DNA of 64,000 bases, taken from Skermanella aerolata KACC 11604 (GTDB lineage: Bacteria; Pseudomonadota; Alphaproteobacteria; Azospirillales; Azospirillaceae). The stretch lies in NCBI RefSeq assembly GCF_000936425.1, contig NZ_AVFK01000018.1, positions 1 through 64,000 on the forward strand, read 5' to 3'. This document shows positions 1 through 7,514 of this stretch, in pieces. The notes under the pieces were generated by a model. It did not search any database. It was given only the letters and a program-made list of their open reading frames with translations, and was not told the DNA's origin. The first letter of the stretch is position 1, and every line of letters begins with the position of its first letter. A program made the position numbers and the translations under genes.

Positions 1-2
1 TG

Positions 3-98
3 ACGGTGGTCACCGGCGTCATCTTCGTCGTCTGCGTCCTGCTGTTCCGGCGCGGCATCGTCGGGGAGATCGGCGCACTGCTGAAGGCGAAAACCTGA
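3..98 (+). CDS. C-terminal end of a membrane permease, probably branched-chain amino acid ABC type (partial)
   Basis: Only the last 31 codons are in the window. They encode a hydrophobic helix (TVVTGVIFVVCVLLFRRG) followed by GIVGEIGALLKAKT and a stop. A final helix followed by a short 'RRGIVG' tail resembles the C-termini of LivM/UrtC-type permeases, which move branched-chain amino acids or urea. That family call rests on the tail alone. A strong terminator follows, so this was probably the last gene of its operon. Confidence 0.5.
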   Translation, partial: TVVTGVIFVVCVLLFRRGIVGEIGALLKAKT

Positions 99-130
99 CC
101 GAACCGCTCCGCCGCAGGATCATCGCCAAA

Positions 131-165
131 TGGCGGCTCCGTCCCGGAGCCGCCATTTTCTTTTC
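131..165 (+). terminator. Rho-independent terminator after the partial permease gene
   Basis: A perfect 10-bp stem (131-140 with 146-155) has a 5-nt loop and is followed by a T-rich run (TTTTCTTTTC). It ends the transcript of the permease gene. Confidence 0.85.
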
Positions 166-255
166 GGCGCAGGGTAGAAGATGAATTATCATTCCTTAAA
201 GTCGATGCGCTCAGATGCATGATTCTGCTGCGCTTTTCATGGATAGGAAGCCATG

Positions 256-266
256 CTGCTTTGCAA
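256..266. promoter_or_regulatory. Possible PhaR-type operator
   Basis: CTGC-TTT-GCAA is one base away from the CTGC-N3-GCAG form described for PhaR, the repressor of phasin genes in Rhodobacter and Paracoccus. Its place about 240 bp before a phasin gene makes the reading plausible. A site this short can arise by chance. Confidence 0.3.
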
Positions 267-433
267 CCTCTAACGAAAGTGTACCTCATCTGTACAAAAG
301 GTGGTCTTGTAGTTTTGTTGTGCGGTGCACCTAAGATAAATAATAAATTATGACCTTTCGAGAGTTAGAGATTGTTCATCAAAAATACTTTGTTGCATGT
401 GCGTTGATATGGTATACCGGCGCAACAAGATGA

Positions 434-450
434 GTTAACGAAACGTTAAC
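434..450. promoter_or_regulatory. CtrA-type box (TTAA-N7-TTAA) before the phasin gene
   Basis: The 17-bp sequence is a perfect palindrome, GTTAACG-AAA-CGTTAAC. It contains TTAA at 435-438 and 446-449 with exactly 7 bp between them, which is the full CtrA half-site arrangement known from alphaproteobacteria. It lies 53 bp before the phasin start codon. Whether CtrA binds here is inference. Confidence 0.5.
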
Positions 451-502
451 GCCGCATGCCCGATCTGGGCTCGGACAGAATTTGATATCTGAGGAGTCGA
501 CT

Positions 503-1195
503 ATGGCGACCGATAAAGACACCACTACCCGCACTGTCAAAGATGCTGGCGAGGACGTCGCCAAGGCGACCCGTGGTGCAACGGCCGAAGCCGCCGAAAC
601 CGGTAAGAAGGTCACTCGCGACGCTGCCGATACCATGGAAAAGAACGCGGAAAAGGGCGCCGAAGCAGTCAGCAAGACTGCCGATCGTACCGCTGAAGCC
701 ACGCGCGACGTAGCCGAGAAGACCGCCCAGACCTATCGCGCCGCCACCGACAAGGCGACCGAAACGGCTTCAAAGATTTCCACGGATGCCGCCGAGGCGA
801 CCAAGCAGGTTGCCAACCAGACCACGCAGCAGTTCGGCCGCGTGTTCAACCTTCAGGCCAAGGCTTCCGAAGAAGTCGCGAACCGCACCCAGCAGAACCT
901 CGACGTTCTGCTTCAGACCAGTTCCCTGCTTGCCGAGGGCTTCCAGTCCGTCCTTCGCGAGTGGATGAGCTACACTCAGAGCGCCATGCAGCGCAACATC
1001 GATGGCATGAATACCATCATGCGCGCCCGCACCATGCAGGACCTGCTCTCCGCGCAGAGCGACCTGCTGAACGCCGAGGTCAAGCTCCTGCTGGACAGCA
1101 GCGTCAAGGTTTCCGAGGTGACAGCCCGCGTCGCCAACGACGCCGCGCAGAAGATCACCGTCGCGACCAAGGAGCAGGCACGCAAGACCGCCTGA
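503..1195 (+). CDS. Phasin family protein (polyhydroxyalkanoate granule protein) with an Ala/Thr/Lys-rich N-terminal extension
   Basis: The 230-residue protein has a C-terminal half (about residues 95-230) of phasin type: long amphipathic helices with NLQAKASEEVANRTQQNL and QSVLREWMSYTQSAMQRN, ending DAAQKITVATKEQ. Such proteins coat PHB granules. The first 95 residues are low-complexity helical repeats rich in A, T, K, E and D (RDAADTMEKNAEKGAEA, TADRTAEATRDVAEKTAQ) that resemble the 11-residue repeats of LEA-type proteins. The ATG at 503 was chosen because GAGGAG sits 6 bases upstream; the frame is open from 482. Two candidate operators precede it and a strong terminator follows, so it is probably monocistronic. 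Confidence 0.85.
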   Translation: MATDKDTTTRTVKDAGEDVAKATRGATAEAAETGKKVTRDAADTMEKNAEKGAEAVSKTADRTAEATRDVAEKTAQTYRAATDKATETASKISTDAAEATKQVANQTTQQFGRVFNLQAKASEEVANRTQQNLDVLLQTSSLLAEGFQSVLREWMSYTQSAMQRNIDGMNTIMRARTMQDLLSAQSDLLNAEVKLLLDSSVKVSEVTARVANDAAQKITVATKEQARKTA

Positions 1196-1228
1196 GCGGT
1201 CGCGCGAAGCCGATATCCGACCTAAACG

Positions 1229-1268
1229 ACGCCCCGGTCTTTTCCGAAAGACCGGGGCGTTCGTTTTT
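1229..1268 (+). terminator. Rho-independent terminator of the phasin gene
   Basis: A 14-bp perfect stem (1229-1242 with 1247-1260) has a 4-nt loop (TCCG) and is followed by TCGTTTTT. It lies between the phasin gene and the convergent rlmJ. Confidence 0.92.
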
Positions 1269-1284
1269 CGAGCCTATGACTTCA

Positions 1285-2127
1285 TCATTCCGGCACCAGC
1301 CACTCGACCCTCGCGCCGCCGGCCTGCGCTCCCATCGCCTCATGCAGGGCAGGGAGCACCAGTTCCAGGTTCCGGTCCAGTTGCCAAGGCGGATTGACCA
1401 CGATCATGCCGCAGCCGTTCAGGCGCTGGTGCGTGTCTTCCTCATGGATCGTCAGCTCCGCCATCAGGATCTTGCGAATACCGGTGCGCTCAAGGGCATC
1501 GTGGAAGCGCCAGACCGCCGCCCGCTCCTTGATTGGGTACCAGAGGGCGTATATGCCGGTAGGCCACCGCGCATGACCGGTCGCCAGTGCCGCAACCATC
1601 CGGTCGAACTCGTCCGTGACTTCGAACGGAGGATCGACAAGGACCATGCCGCGCCGTTCCTTCAGGGGCAAATGCGCCTTGATGGCACGATAGCCGTCCA
1701 TGTGCTGGACGCTCGTGTTGCGGTCGCGGGCGAACTCCTGCCGAAGCGTCTCCACGTCTTCCGGATGGAGTTCAGCCAGCAGCAGCCGGTCACCCGGCCG
1801 CATCAGCTGCCGCGCCAGCCGTGGCGATCCCGGATACCAGCGCAGCATGCCCGGTTCGGTATTCAGCGCCCTTACGGCGTTCAGATAGGGCCCCAACCCC
1901 GGCGGAAGGCGCTCCGCCGCCGCCATGACCCGCGCGATCCCGCCGAGATACTCTCCGGTCCTGCTTGCCTGCTGCGATTCGAGGTCGTAGCGTCCGATCC
2001 CGGCATGGGTGTCGAGCACGCCAAACGGGGTTTCCTTGGCGCAAAGACGCTCGAGGATCAGGGCGACGACGGCATGCTTCATCACATCCGTGAAGCTGCC
2101 GGCATGGAAGATGTGGCGGTAATTCAT
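1285..2127 (-). CDS. rlmJ: 23S rRNA (adenine-2030-N6)-methyltransferase RlmJ
   Basis: The 280-residue product begins MNYRHIFHAGSFTDVMKH, the characteristic RlmJ N-terminus (NYRH and HAGNFADVxKH type). It contains a DTHAGIGRYDL SAM-binding region and the catalytic VDPPFE motif (DPPY type), and ends with a hydrophobic VVNPPW segment. RlmJ methylates A2030 of 23S rRNA in the cytoplasm. Length matches the family. It is convergent with the phasin gene. Confidence 0.93.
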   Translation of the reverse strand: MNYRHIFHAGSFTDVMKHAVVALILERLCAKETPFGVLDTHAGIGRYDLESQQASRTGEYLGGIARVMAAAERLPPGLGPYLNAVRALNTEPGMLRWYPGSPRLARQLMRPGDRLLLAELHPEDVETLRQEFARDRNTSVQHMDGYRAIKAHLPLKERRGMVLVDPPFEVTDEFDRMVAALATGHARWPTGIYALWYPIKERAAVWRFHDALERTGIRKILMAELTIHEEDTHQRLNGCGMIVVNPPWQLDRNLELVLPALHEAMGAQAGGARVEWLVPE

Positions 2128-2213
2128 GGCGTGACCATTTAGCGGTTCGACGCCCTGTAAACCAGTCTCGCCTCGATCGGGAGATGCTCAAGCCCGGATC
2201 TCCGGACCGGAGA

Positions 2214-2864
2214 TCAGCCCTGCGATGCGACCTGAGCCCTGCGGAAGGCGCGACGGGTCTCCGGCGCGATAGCCGGGTCGCCCTGGGCGCACCGGGCGCC
2301 TTGAAGCAGCGCCGCGCTGTTCCTGTCCAGGCTTTCCAGGTGCTGGTAGATCTTGCAGGTATACTCACGCTGCTGCGACCGCCCGCCCCCATTGTAGCGC
2401 GCGACGGCGGCGCTCCAGCTTCCCGAGTCGGCACGAAGGCGCTTCAGATAGCGAGCGGCGTACCACACATTGGCGGAGGGGTCCAGGATGCGTTCGACGG
2501 GACGAAAATTCGCCCGGTGATGCTGAACGGACAGCTGCATGCATCCAACCGTGGCATTCTGCCGCACCCGTCCCTGATTATCGAGGAGGTGCGACTTCGC
2601 TTCGCTGGCGCTGTCGGAATAGACGGACTTGCCGTCAAGGTTCATCGCGAAAGGTTGTGGCGATCCGTCCTGGCCGCTCTCTACCAGAGCGATCGAAAGC
2701 AGAAGGCCTCGCGGGATATCAAGCTCACGTTCCGCTTCCAGAACATGCTCGGTGCAGCTTGCCGCCTGTGCCGTGCCCGGGGGTATGAACCACATCGCTG
2801 CCGCTACCGCGGTCATGAACAGATGTGACTTACAGATGCGCGGACGCCCGTAAGGTGCCTGCAT
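2214..2864 (-). CDS. Exported lytic transglycosylase (SLT domain)
   Basis: The 216-residue protein has an N-terminal signal peptide (hydrophobic residues about 15-33, Ala-x-Ala near 33-35) followed by an SLT fold: IALVESGQ carries the catalytic Glu, followed by NATVGCMQLSVQHH, LDPSANVWYAARYLKRL and AVARYNGGG. Such enzymes cleave peptidoglycan glycan strands in the periplasm. The small single-domain form resembles enzymes that open the wall for secretion or motility machines, but no such genes are adjacent. The ATG at 2864 is preceded by a strong GGGGAAGAAG ribosome site. Downstream lies rlmJ in the same direction after an 86-bp gap. Confidence 0.88.
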   Translation of the reverse strand: MQAPYGRPRICKSHLFMTAVAAAMWFIPPGTAQAASCTEHVLEAERELDIPRGLLLSIALVESGQDGSPQPFAMNLDGKSVYSDSASEAKSHLLDNQGRVRQNATVGCMQLSVQHHRANFRPVERILDPSANVWYAARYLKRLRADSGSWSAAVARYNGGGRSQQREYTCKIYQHLESLDRNSAALLQGARCAQGDPAIAPETRRAFRRAQVASQG

Positions 2865-3196
2865 TGATCTTCTTCCCCCTGGCTCTCACCAGCTTGCGCG
2901 CTGGCACCGTACACATGCACGGATTTATTCACCGATCGCCGATACCGGTACGGCGACCGCCTCCTGGCTTGAGTTCCAAGTGCCACACGCGGCACCTACA
3001 AAGGTTTTTTCAGAAATTCCTCTCTACGTCAACAGGTATGTAACCTGGACCCGTTAAGCGGGTAAGTTCGATAGGATTTAAATACTTCATAAGGGTACAT
3101 AAATAGTGGTGACAGAAATCCCCAATTGACCGAACGGGTAGGGTAGAGCATATCCGATAGTCGAGGCACCAGCCGTCTATCACGGAAACTCAGATC
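2865..3196. other. 332-bp divergent intergenic region
   Basis: This lies between the transglycosylase (minus) and the TPR-methyltransferase (plus). No gene is supported. A TTGACC at 3126-3131 could be a -35 for the plus-strand gene, but no good -10 lies 17 bp after it. Small hairpins (for example CCCG-TTAAG-CGGG near 3050) have no T-tract. Confidence 0.5.
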
Positions 3197-4531
3197 TTGA
3201 TCGATACCGATTCCAGCCACGGGCTGGAAAACTTCCCGGACATAGCCGAAGCGGCCTTGATCGCGGGTTATGCTTTACGGGATGCGGGCATCGGCGACGC
3301 CGCCGAGGACAGCTTTCGGACCGCCATAGGGATGGCTCCGGCCTGCGGCGAAGCAAGGGGCGCGCTGGCGGGTCTGCTCGCCGATCAGGGGCGATGGACC
3401 GAAGCAGTGGAGGAATATCGACTTGCCGCCGACCTGGAACCGTTCCGGGCTGACTGGCAATACGGTCTGGCCGAAGCCCGTGCCCGGATCGGCGACAATC
3501 CTGGCGCCCTCGAAGTCTGGAACGGGCTGCTGGCGCAACGGCCGGACAACGCAATGGTTCGCCGTGCATTGGCGCGCATCCATGTCTCTGCCGGCCAGCC
3601 CGCCCAGGCGGTGGAGCAGTTCCGTGAGGCCCTGTTTCTCGATCCCGGCGACGCGGGTACGACCGTGGAGCTGGCCGAAGCATTGATCGCCTCGGGCGAT
3701 CCGCTGGCGGCGGTCGAAAATCTCCAGCCGCTGCTGCGCCGATCTCCGGATCTGCCCAGGGGCCTGCTGTCGCTCGGACGGGCTTGGCTCGATTTGGGCG
3801 AGAGGAAGAAGGCTACCGATGCCCTGTACCGGTGCCTGGACGCCGGCCCGGACGATCCTTGCGCCGTGCAGGCACTGATCTGCCGCATCGAGGGCGATCC
3901 GACGGAAACCATGTCGCAAGCCTATGTCAGGGCGTTGTTCGACCGCTACGCCGACAGGTTCGATGAGGATCTGACGATCCGCTTGAAGTATCAGGCGCCA
4001 CAGACGCTGCGCGCCCTGGCCGACCGGCTTCCCGGTATCGCGGATGGCGACCTCGACGTCCTGGATGTCGGCTGCGGTACCGGCCTTGCCGGGGTGGCGT
4101 TCCGTCCGCTGGCGCGCCGGCTTCATGGATCGGACCTGGCGCCACGCATGGTGGAGAAGGCGCGGCGGCGAGGCGTCTACGATCATCTTGAAGTAGCCGA
4201 CCTGGTCAGCGGGATCGCCGGGACGCCGGGCGCTTGGGACCTGATCGTCGCGGCCGACGTATTGGTCTATGTCGGCGATCTGGAGCCCGTCATGCGGGCT
4301 TCCGCTCTGGGACTGCGTCCCGGCGGCTACTTCTGCGCTTCCGTCGAGCACTGCGGAGGCGACGGCTACCTCTTGGGACCGTCTCGCCGCTACGCCCACA
4401 GTGCCGCCTATCTTCGCAGGGTCGTCGCGGAGTCCGGATTGGAGCTTTCCGTGCTGGAGGATGCCGTACCGCGCTGGGAAAAAGGCCAGCCCGTCCCAGG
4501 ACTGGCCTTTGCGGTCAAGCGTTCCGACTGA
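3197..4531 (+). CDS. TPR-repeat SAM-dependent methyltransferase (COG4976 type)
   Basis: The 444-residue protein has an N-terminal half (about 1-220) of tetratricopeptide repeats (for example EAVEEYRLAADLEPFRADW and QAVEQFREALFLDPGD). The C-terminal half is a class I methyltransferase with LDVGCGTGLAG near residue 289, HGSDLAPRMVEKA, and a DLIVAADVLVYVGDL motif IV region. The substrate is unknown; the repeats presumably bind a protein partner. The start is uncertain: TTG at 3197 is the longest option, with GGAAA about 10 bases upstream. Its 3' end contains a hairpin that probably serves as terminator for the opposite gene. Confidence 0.8.
   Translation: MIDTDSSHGLENFPDIAEAALIAGYALRDAGIGDAAEDSFRTAIGMAPACGEARGALAGLLADQGRWTEAVEEYRLAADLEPFRADWQYGLAEARARIGDNPGALEVWNGLLAQRPDNAMVRRALARIHVSAGQPAQAVEQFREALFLDPGDAGTTVELAEALIASGDPLAAVENLQPLLRRSPDLPRGLLSLGRAWLDLGERKKATDALYRCLDAGPDDPCAVQALICRIEGDPTETMSQAYVRALFDRYADRFDEDLTIRLKYQAPQTLRALADRLPGIADGDLDVLDVGCGTGLAGVAFRPLARRLHGSDLAPRMVEKARRRGVYDHLEVADLVSGIAGTPGAWDLIVAADVLVYVGDLEPVMRASALGLRPGGYFCASVEHCGGDGYLLGPSRRYAHSAAYLRRVVAESGLELSVLEDAVPRWEKGQPVPGLAFAVKRSD
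4476..4510 (-). terminator. Probable terminator of the PhoD-like gene, lying inside the opposite gene
   Basis: Positions 4481-4489 and 4502-4510 form a 9-bp stem. Read on the minus strand the stem is followed by TTCCC after the stem's own TTT, giving a run of five T. It lies 38 bp past the stop of the minus-strand phosphatase gene, within the last codons of the plus-strand methyltransferase gene. Confidence 0.6.
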
Positions 4532-4547
4532 CCTGACCGGCATCCAT

Positions 4548-6026
4548 TCAGATGATCCGCATCAGCGGCTCCTTCTCGCCCTCCACCTGCCAGTGGGCAT
4601 TGAGGTGCCCGGCTTCGTCGAATGTCAGTTCAAGCCAGTTCCGTGCTCGTATGTACCGGCGTCCGGTTTCTTCGAAGGGGACCATCTCGAGGGTGGTGTC
4701 GGTGGCGATCGTCTCCGTGCCCCGGCTCAACCGTTCCAGCACGTCCGCATAGAATTTGGACGGCGCCGGGTGGACGATCCCCGAGGACGTCAACTGCCAC
4801 ATCTCGAAGCCGGCGCCGCGGATGACGCCGCAGGCGCCAAGGTGGATCTCGCCCGACAGAACAGTCAGCCGAAGCTGCCGGTCGCGCGACATGCCACCCA
4901 GCAGGCGGATGAACCGCAGATACTCCTTCTCGTGGACGTAGCTGCGCCACTGGTCGCGCAGGTCGTCTTCCATGGAAGCCGTTCCCGGCCAGAAGTTGAT
5001 CAGACGCTCGACGGCGTGGAGGTTGGCGAAGACCATCGGGACGCTGGACATCAGGAGCACGTGCCTGCAACCGTCGAACCGCTCGAGCCAGCCGGGCAGT
5101 TCCGTCCATGTCTCTTCGCTCATCACGCGCGCCTGGGTCCTCTCGGTCCGCAGATCGGGGACGAAGATGCCCAGATCGCCGATCTTGAACCCCTGCGTGA
5201 AGGTGCCGACCGACGCACCCCAGATACAATCCGCTGGATCGTCCGGAGCGCAGCCCAACTGGAACAACGAAAAGCTGCGGCGCGCGATCTCGAAGATCCC
5301 CTGGAAGACCGGGCAGGTACGACGCTCGTCAGGATGGGAGCCCCATCCGTCGAAGATATCGTGGTCGTCCCACATCATGATGGAGGGAACGGTGCACAGC
5401 AGGGCCGCCGCCTCGGCCTGGCTCCACTGGTGGCAATACAGGTCGAAATAGAAGGCCTCCGCCTCCTCGGCCATGGCGGACGTGAAAGGTGCCGCGACGG
5501 CGTCGCGGGCGGGCAGGGCCTGCCAAGCCTTGAGCGAGGGGCAGTCCTTCCATAATGCATCGGCGTAGAGCTGATCGCCCCCGTGAAACAGCAGGTGATA
5601 CGGCCGCGTCCGGTGCAACCCGTTCAAATGACCCCAGCGCGCGTTGCGCGGCAGGTTCTGCTGGCTGAAGACGTCCTCGTCCTCGGTTCCGTTGCAGGCG
5701 GTATAGGCAATACGAGGCATTGCCGCCCGGCCCGGAACCGTCATGTACCAGCGGCTGCCATCAGGGAAACCATAACCGACGCGGGTCTCGTCCTCAGCTC
5801 TGGGAACCGCGAATTCCCATCGCCATACGTGCCGCTTGCCAAGCGTCGCGATGTGACGCGGCGGGATCGGCAGCATGACGCCGTCGGCTTTCATGTCGGG
5901 TGGTTCGGCGGCACCATTCAGGACGAAAAGGGCGGAAACGCGCCAGCGTTCGCCCTGTACACCCCTGAAGTGAAGAATTGGTCCAATGACCTCGCGGCGT
6001 TCTTTTTTCTTAATCGGAAGCGGCAT
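4548..6026 (-). CDS. PhoD-like metallophosphatase family protein
   Basis: The 492-residue protein has the metallophosphatase signatures of the PhoD group: LLFHGGDQLYADALW (metal-binding Asp), MMWDDHDIFDGWGSHP (WDDHD), VLLMSSVPMVF, and LSGEIHLGACGVI (GD/EIH). An N-terminal beta domain (about 1-120) precedes the catalytic part. Family members are Ca/Fe-dependent phosphodiesterases or alkaline phosphatases. No Tat signal is visible at the N-terminus (MPLPIKKKERREVIGPILHF), so unlike classical PhoD it may be cytoplasmic. It is convergent with the TPR-methyltransferase gene; a hairpin inside that gene probably ends its transcript. Confidence 0.8.
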   Translation of the reverse strand: MPLPIKKKERREVIGPILHFRGVQGERWRVSALFVLNGAAEPPDMKADGVMLPIPPRHIATLGKRHVWRWEFAVPRAEDETRVGYGFPDGSRWYMTVPGRAAMPRIAYTACNGTEDEDVFSQQNLPRNARWGHLNGLHRTRPYHLLFHGGDQLYADALWKDCPSLKAWQALPARDAVAAPFTSAMAEEAEAFYFDLYCHQWSQAEAAALLCTVPSIMMWDDHDIFDGWGSHPDERRTCPVFQGIFEIARRSFSLFQLGCAPDDPADCIWGASVGTFTQGFKIGDLGIFVPDLRTERTQARVMSEETWTELPGWLERFDGCRHVLLMSSVPMVFANLHAVERLINFWPGTASMEDDLRDQWRSYVHEKEYLRFIRLLGGMSRDRQLRLTVLSGEIHLGACGVIRGAGFEMWQLTSSGIVHPAPSKFYADVLERLSRGTETIATDTTLEMVPFEETGRRYIRARNWLELTFDEAGHLNAHWQVEGEKEPLMRII

Positions 6027-6044
6027 TCATGGCGCCCAGCAGTT

Positions 6045-6278
6045 TCAGGCTCCTTCGGTCTTTTTCCGTCGGAGCAGATCGAGCATACGTTCGGGCACCG
6101 GTTCGTTCAGGACGCCGTCATAGATGCGATGAAGCTCCTGGACATGCTGCCGATATTGCTGGAGGAGAGCGGCCGCCTCGATGTCGGTTCTGATCACCAA
6201 CTCGACCTCCCGCTTCTCCTCGTCGCTAAGCGCGCCATCCAGATAGGCGTTGATATCGCTCATCGTCAGTCGCTTCAT
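6045..6278 (-). CDS. Small putative anti-sigma factor paired with the ECF sigma factor
   Basis: The 77-residue, highly charged protein MSDINAYLDGALSDEEKR...RKKTEGA has the INAYLDGxLSDEE start typical of anti-sigma domains, but lacks the H-x3-C-x2-C zinc motif and any membrane helix. It lies downstream of an ECF sigma gene on the same strand, separated by 368 bp with its own candidate EcfG-type promoter. Start at ATG 6278 gives MKRLTMSDIN; ATG 6263 is an alternative. The open frame runs further upstream, but that part overlaps the sigma gene in another frame and is not credible as coding. The role as anti-sigma is inferred from position and N-terminal motif. Confidence 0.6.
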   Translation of the reverse strand: MKRLTMSDINAYLDGALSDEEKREVELVIRTDIEAAALLQQYRQHVQELHRIYDGVLNEPVPERMLDLLRRKKTEGA

Positions 6279-6646
6279 TGATAAACATCCCGGCGCTACA
6301 AGGTGCGGTTCACCCCGCAACGGGAACAAACCGAAGCAGGCGGTATTCTCATCGACTATGAGCACTTTCGAGCCCTTTTGAGCACTTCTCTGCCATTTAG
6401 GCTGAATTGACTTGTAACCGCAATGTTGATTGCGGATCGCAATCTGCCCCCGTGATTGAAAAGTGGCACACTCAGGCGACGAGAGTGATTCCGCGAGCTT
6501 AACAAATCCGCCCCACTTCTTGTTCCTTTGCAGTGGAGACCGTAGTGCTGGGGACATGACTGCTCCATGCCGCCGGAAATGGCGGATGCTGGGGAAAAGA
6601 CGTGTAAGACGGGGCGCGGTTCGATAGATCCCCGCGCCCGTGGATC
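6279..6646. other. 368-bp gap between the sigma and anti-sigma genes
   Basis: No gene is supported on either strand. A GGAAC-N17-TGTT element lies on the minus strand at 6501-6526, leaving an untranslated leader of roughly 215 nt before the anti-sigma start. The leader could hold regulatory RNA structure, but none is obvious by eye. Confidence 0.45.
6501..6526 (-). promoter_or_regulatory. Candidate EcfG-type promoter upstream of the anti-sigma gene
   Basis: On the minus strand GGAAC (6526-6522) is followed after 17 bp by TGTT (6504-6501). The alphaproteobacterial general-stress consensus is GGAAC-N16/17-CGTT, so this has one mismatch in the -10 part. Confidence 0.45.
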
Positions 6647-7120
6647 TCAGGCAGCCATAAGGTTGTTCAACCGCTCCCTTGCGCGGCAGAGGCGCGAACG
6701 GATCGTACCAATCGAAACGTTGAGCTTTTCGGCCGCTTCCTGATAGGGCCGGCCCTCGATCGCGACCAGACGGACGACCTTGCGCTGGCAGGGCGTCAAA
6801 CTGTCGAAGGCACGATCGACATCGCGGAACACGAGGCTGGAAATCTGTGAAGGCTCGACCGACATGGCGTGGTCCCAAAGCTCGACCTTGGTCACATGCT
6901 TGTCGCGCTGGAGGTTGTTGAAGTGCAGGTTCTTCAGCATGGTGGTCAGCCATGCCTGCATGTTGGTTCCCGGCTCGAACCGATGGGAGCGGGAAAGGGC
7001 GCGGGCAAGGCAGTCCTGGGTCAGGTCTTCCGCACTCGACGCGTCGCGGGTAAGCTTACAGGCGTAGCGCTGCAAATTCGGAATGCAGTTGACTAGTTCA
7101 CTGTCGAACGAGTAAGCCAT
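6647..7120 (-). CDS. ECF-family RNA polymerase sigma factor
   Basis: The 157-residue protein has a sigma region 2 (IPNLQRYACKLTRDASSAEDLTQDCLARAL, then FEPGTNMQAWLTTMLKNLHFN) and region 4 (LTPCQRKVVRLVAIEGRPYQEAAEKLNVSIGTIRSRLCRARERL). The 'PNLxRYAxxLT' start and 'FxPGTNxxAWL' segment are like the EcfG/ECF15-type group, but group membership cannot be settled by eye. The ATG at 7120 has GGAGCG just upstream. A perfect GGAAC-N16-CGTT element lies about 315 bp upstream. The next gene downstream is the putative anti-sigma protein. It may be an additional sigma factor under general-stress control. Confidence 0.9.
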   Translation of the reverse strand: MAYSFDSELVNCIPNLQRYACKLTRDASSAEDLTQDCLARALSRSHRFEPGTNMQAWLTTMLKNLHFNNLQRDKHVTKVELWDHAMSVEPSQISSLVFRDVDRAFDSLTPCQRKVVRLVAIEGRPYQEAAEKLNVSIGTIRSRLCRARERLNNLMAA

Positions 7121-7514
7121 ATGTACGCTCCAATCGTCTCTTGTTCGCGCGTTCTTGATCGCTGAGGGGCGGCACCGGGGCGCGGTGCGGTCCGGTCTAA
7201 AGGGACTGGCAGGTCCCGATGGGCCAGTGCTTCACCGGATCCTGTAAAGGCGGACTTGGTTCCAAGCTCCGCCCTGGAGTGCTGGTGGCAGCCGGCACTC
7301 CCAGGACCCGGATCTAATATCCGCTATCTTCCGAGTATTTGCTTCTCTCCCGATCGATCCTTTGCCTCTTCAGGAGCCGACCTTGGTTGAGCCCTTGGCG
7401 GCTCAGGCCCGGTTGCTCCGGTGTTGTGCGAATTCAACGCGGGCCGTTTCCGAATGTTCCACCGGTGGCAACTAAAGAAATTGTTTGTGTGCGTACAAAT
7501 AAGCGGTATATCGC
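7121..7514. other. 394-bp intergenic region upstream of the ECF sigma gene
   Basis: No gene is supported. It contains the EcfG-type promoter at 7436-7460 (minus strand) and an imperfect hairpin near 7276-7301 (GGAGTGC...GCACTCC). The 5' leader of the sigma gene would be about 310 nt if that promoter is used. Confidence 0.45.
7436..7460 (-). promoter_or_regulatory. EcfG-type (general stress) promoter upstream of the ECF sigma gene
   Basis: Read on the minus strand, GGAAC (7460-7456), 16 bp, then CGTT (7439-7436) matches the EcfG consensus at every defined position. The only gene downstream in that direction is the ECF sigma gene. Confidence 0.6.

Larger units (their letters stand above)
99..502. 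other. 404-bp intergenic region upstream of the phasin gene
   Basis: After the terminator at 131-165 this region is clearly richer in A+T than its neighbours, especially 180-400, and holds no supported gene. It contains a CTGC-TTT-GCAA element at 256-266 and a TTAA-N7-TTAA element at 435-449. Both are annotated separately as candidate regulatory sites of the phasin gene. Confidence 0.6.

Noticed and set aside
6279-6953. N-terminal extension of the anti-sigma frame
   Set aside because: The extension crosses the sigma gene in another frame and has no family features; the INAYLDG start fits ATG 6278 or 6263.
7276-7301. Hairpin GGAGTGC...GCACTCC as a terminator of the sigma region
   Set aside because: The inner stem is mismatched, no T-run follows on either strand, and it lies upstream of the sigma gene rather than after a gene.
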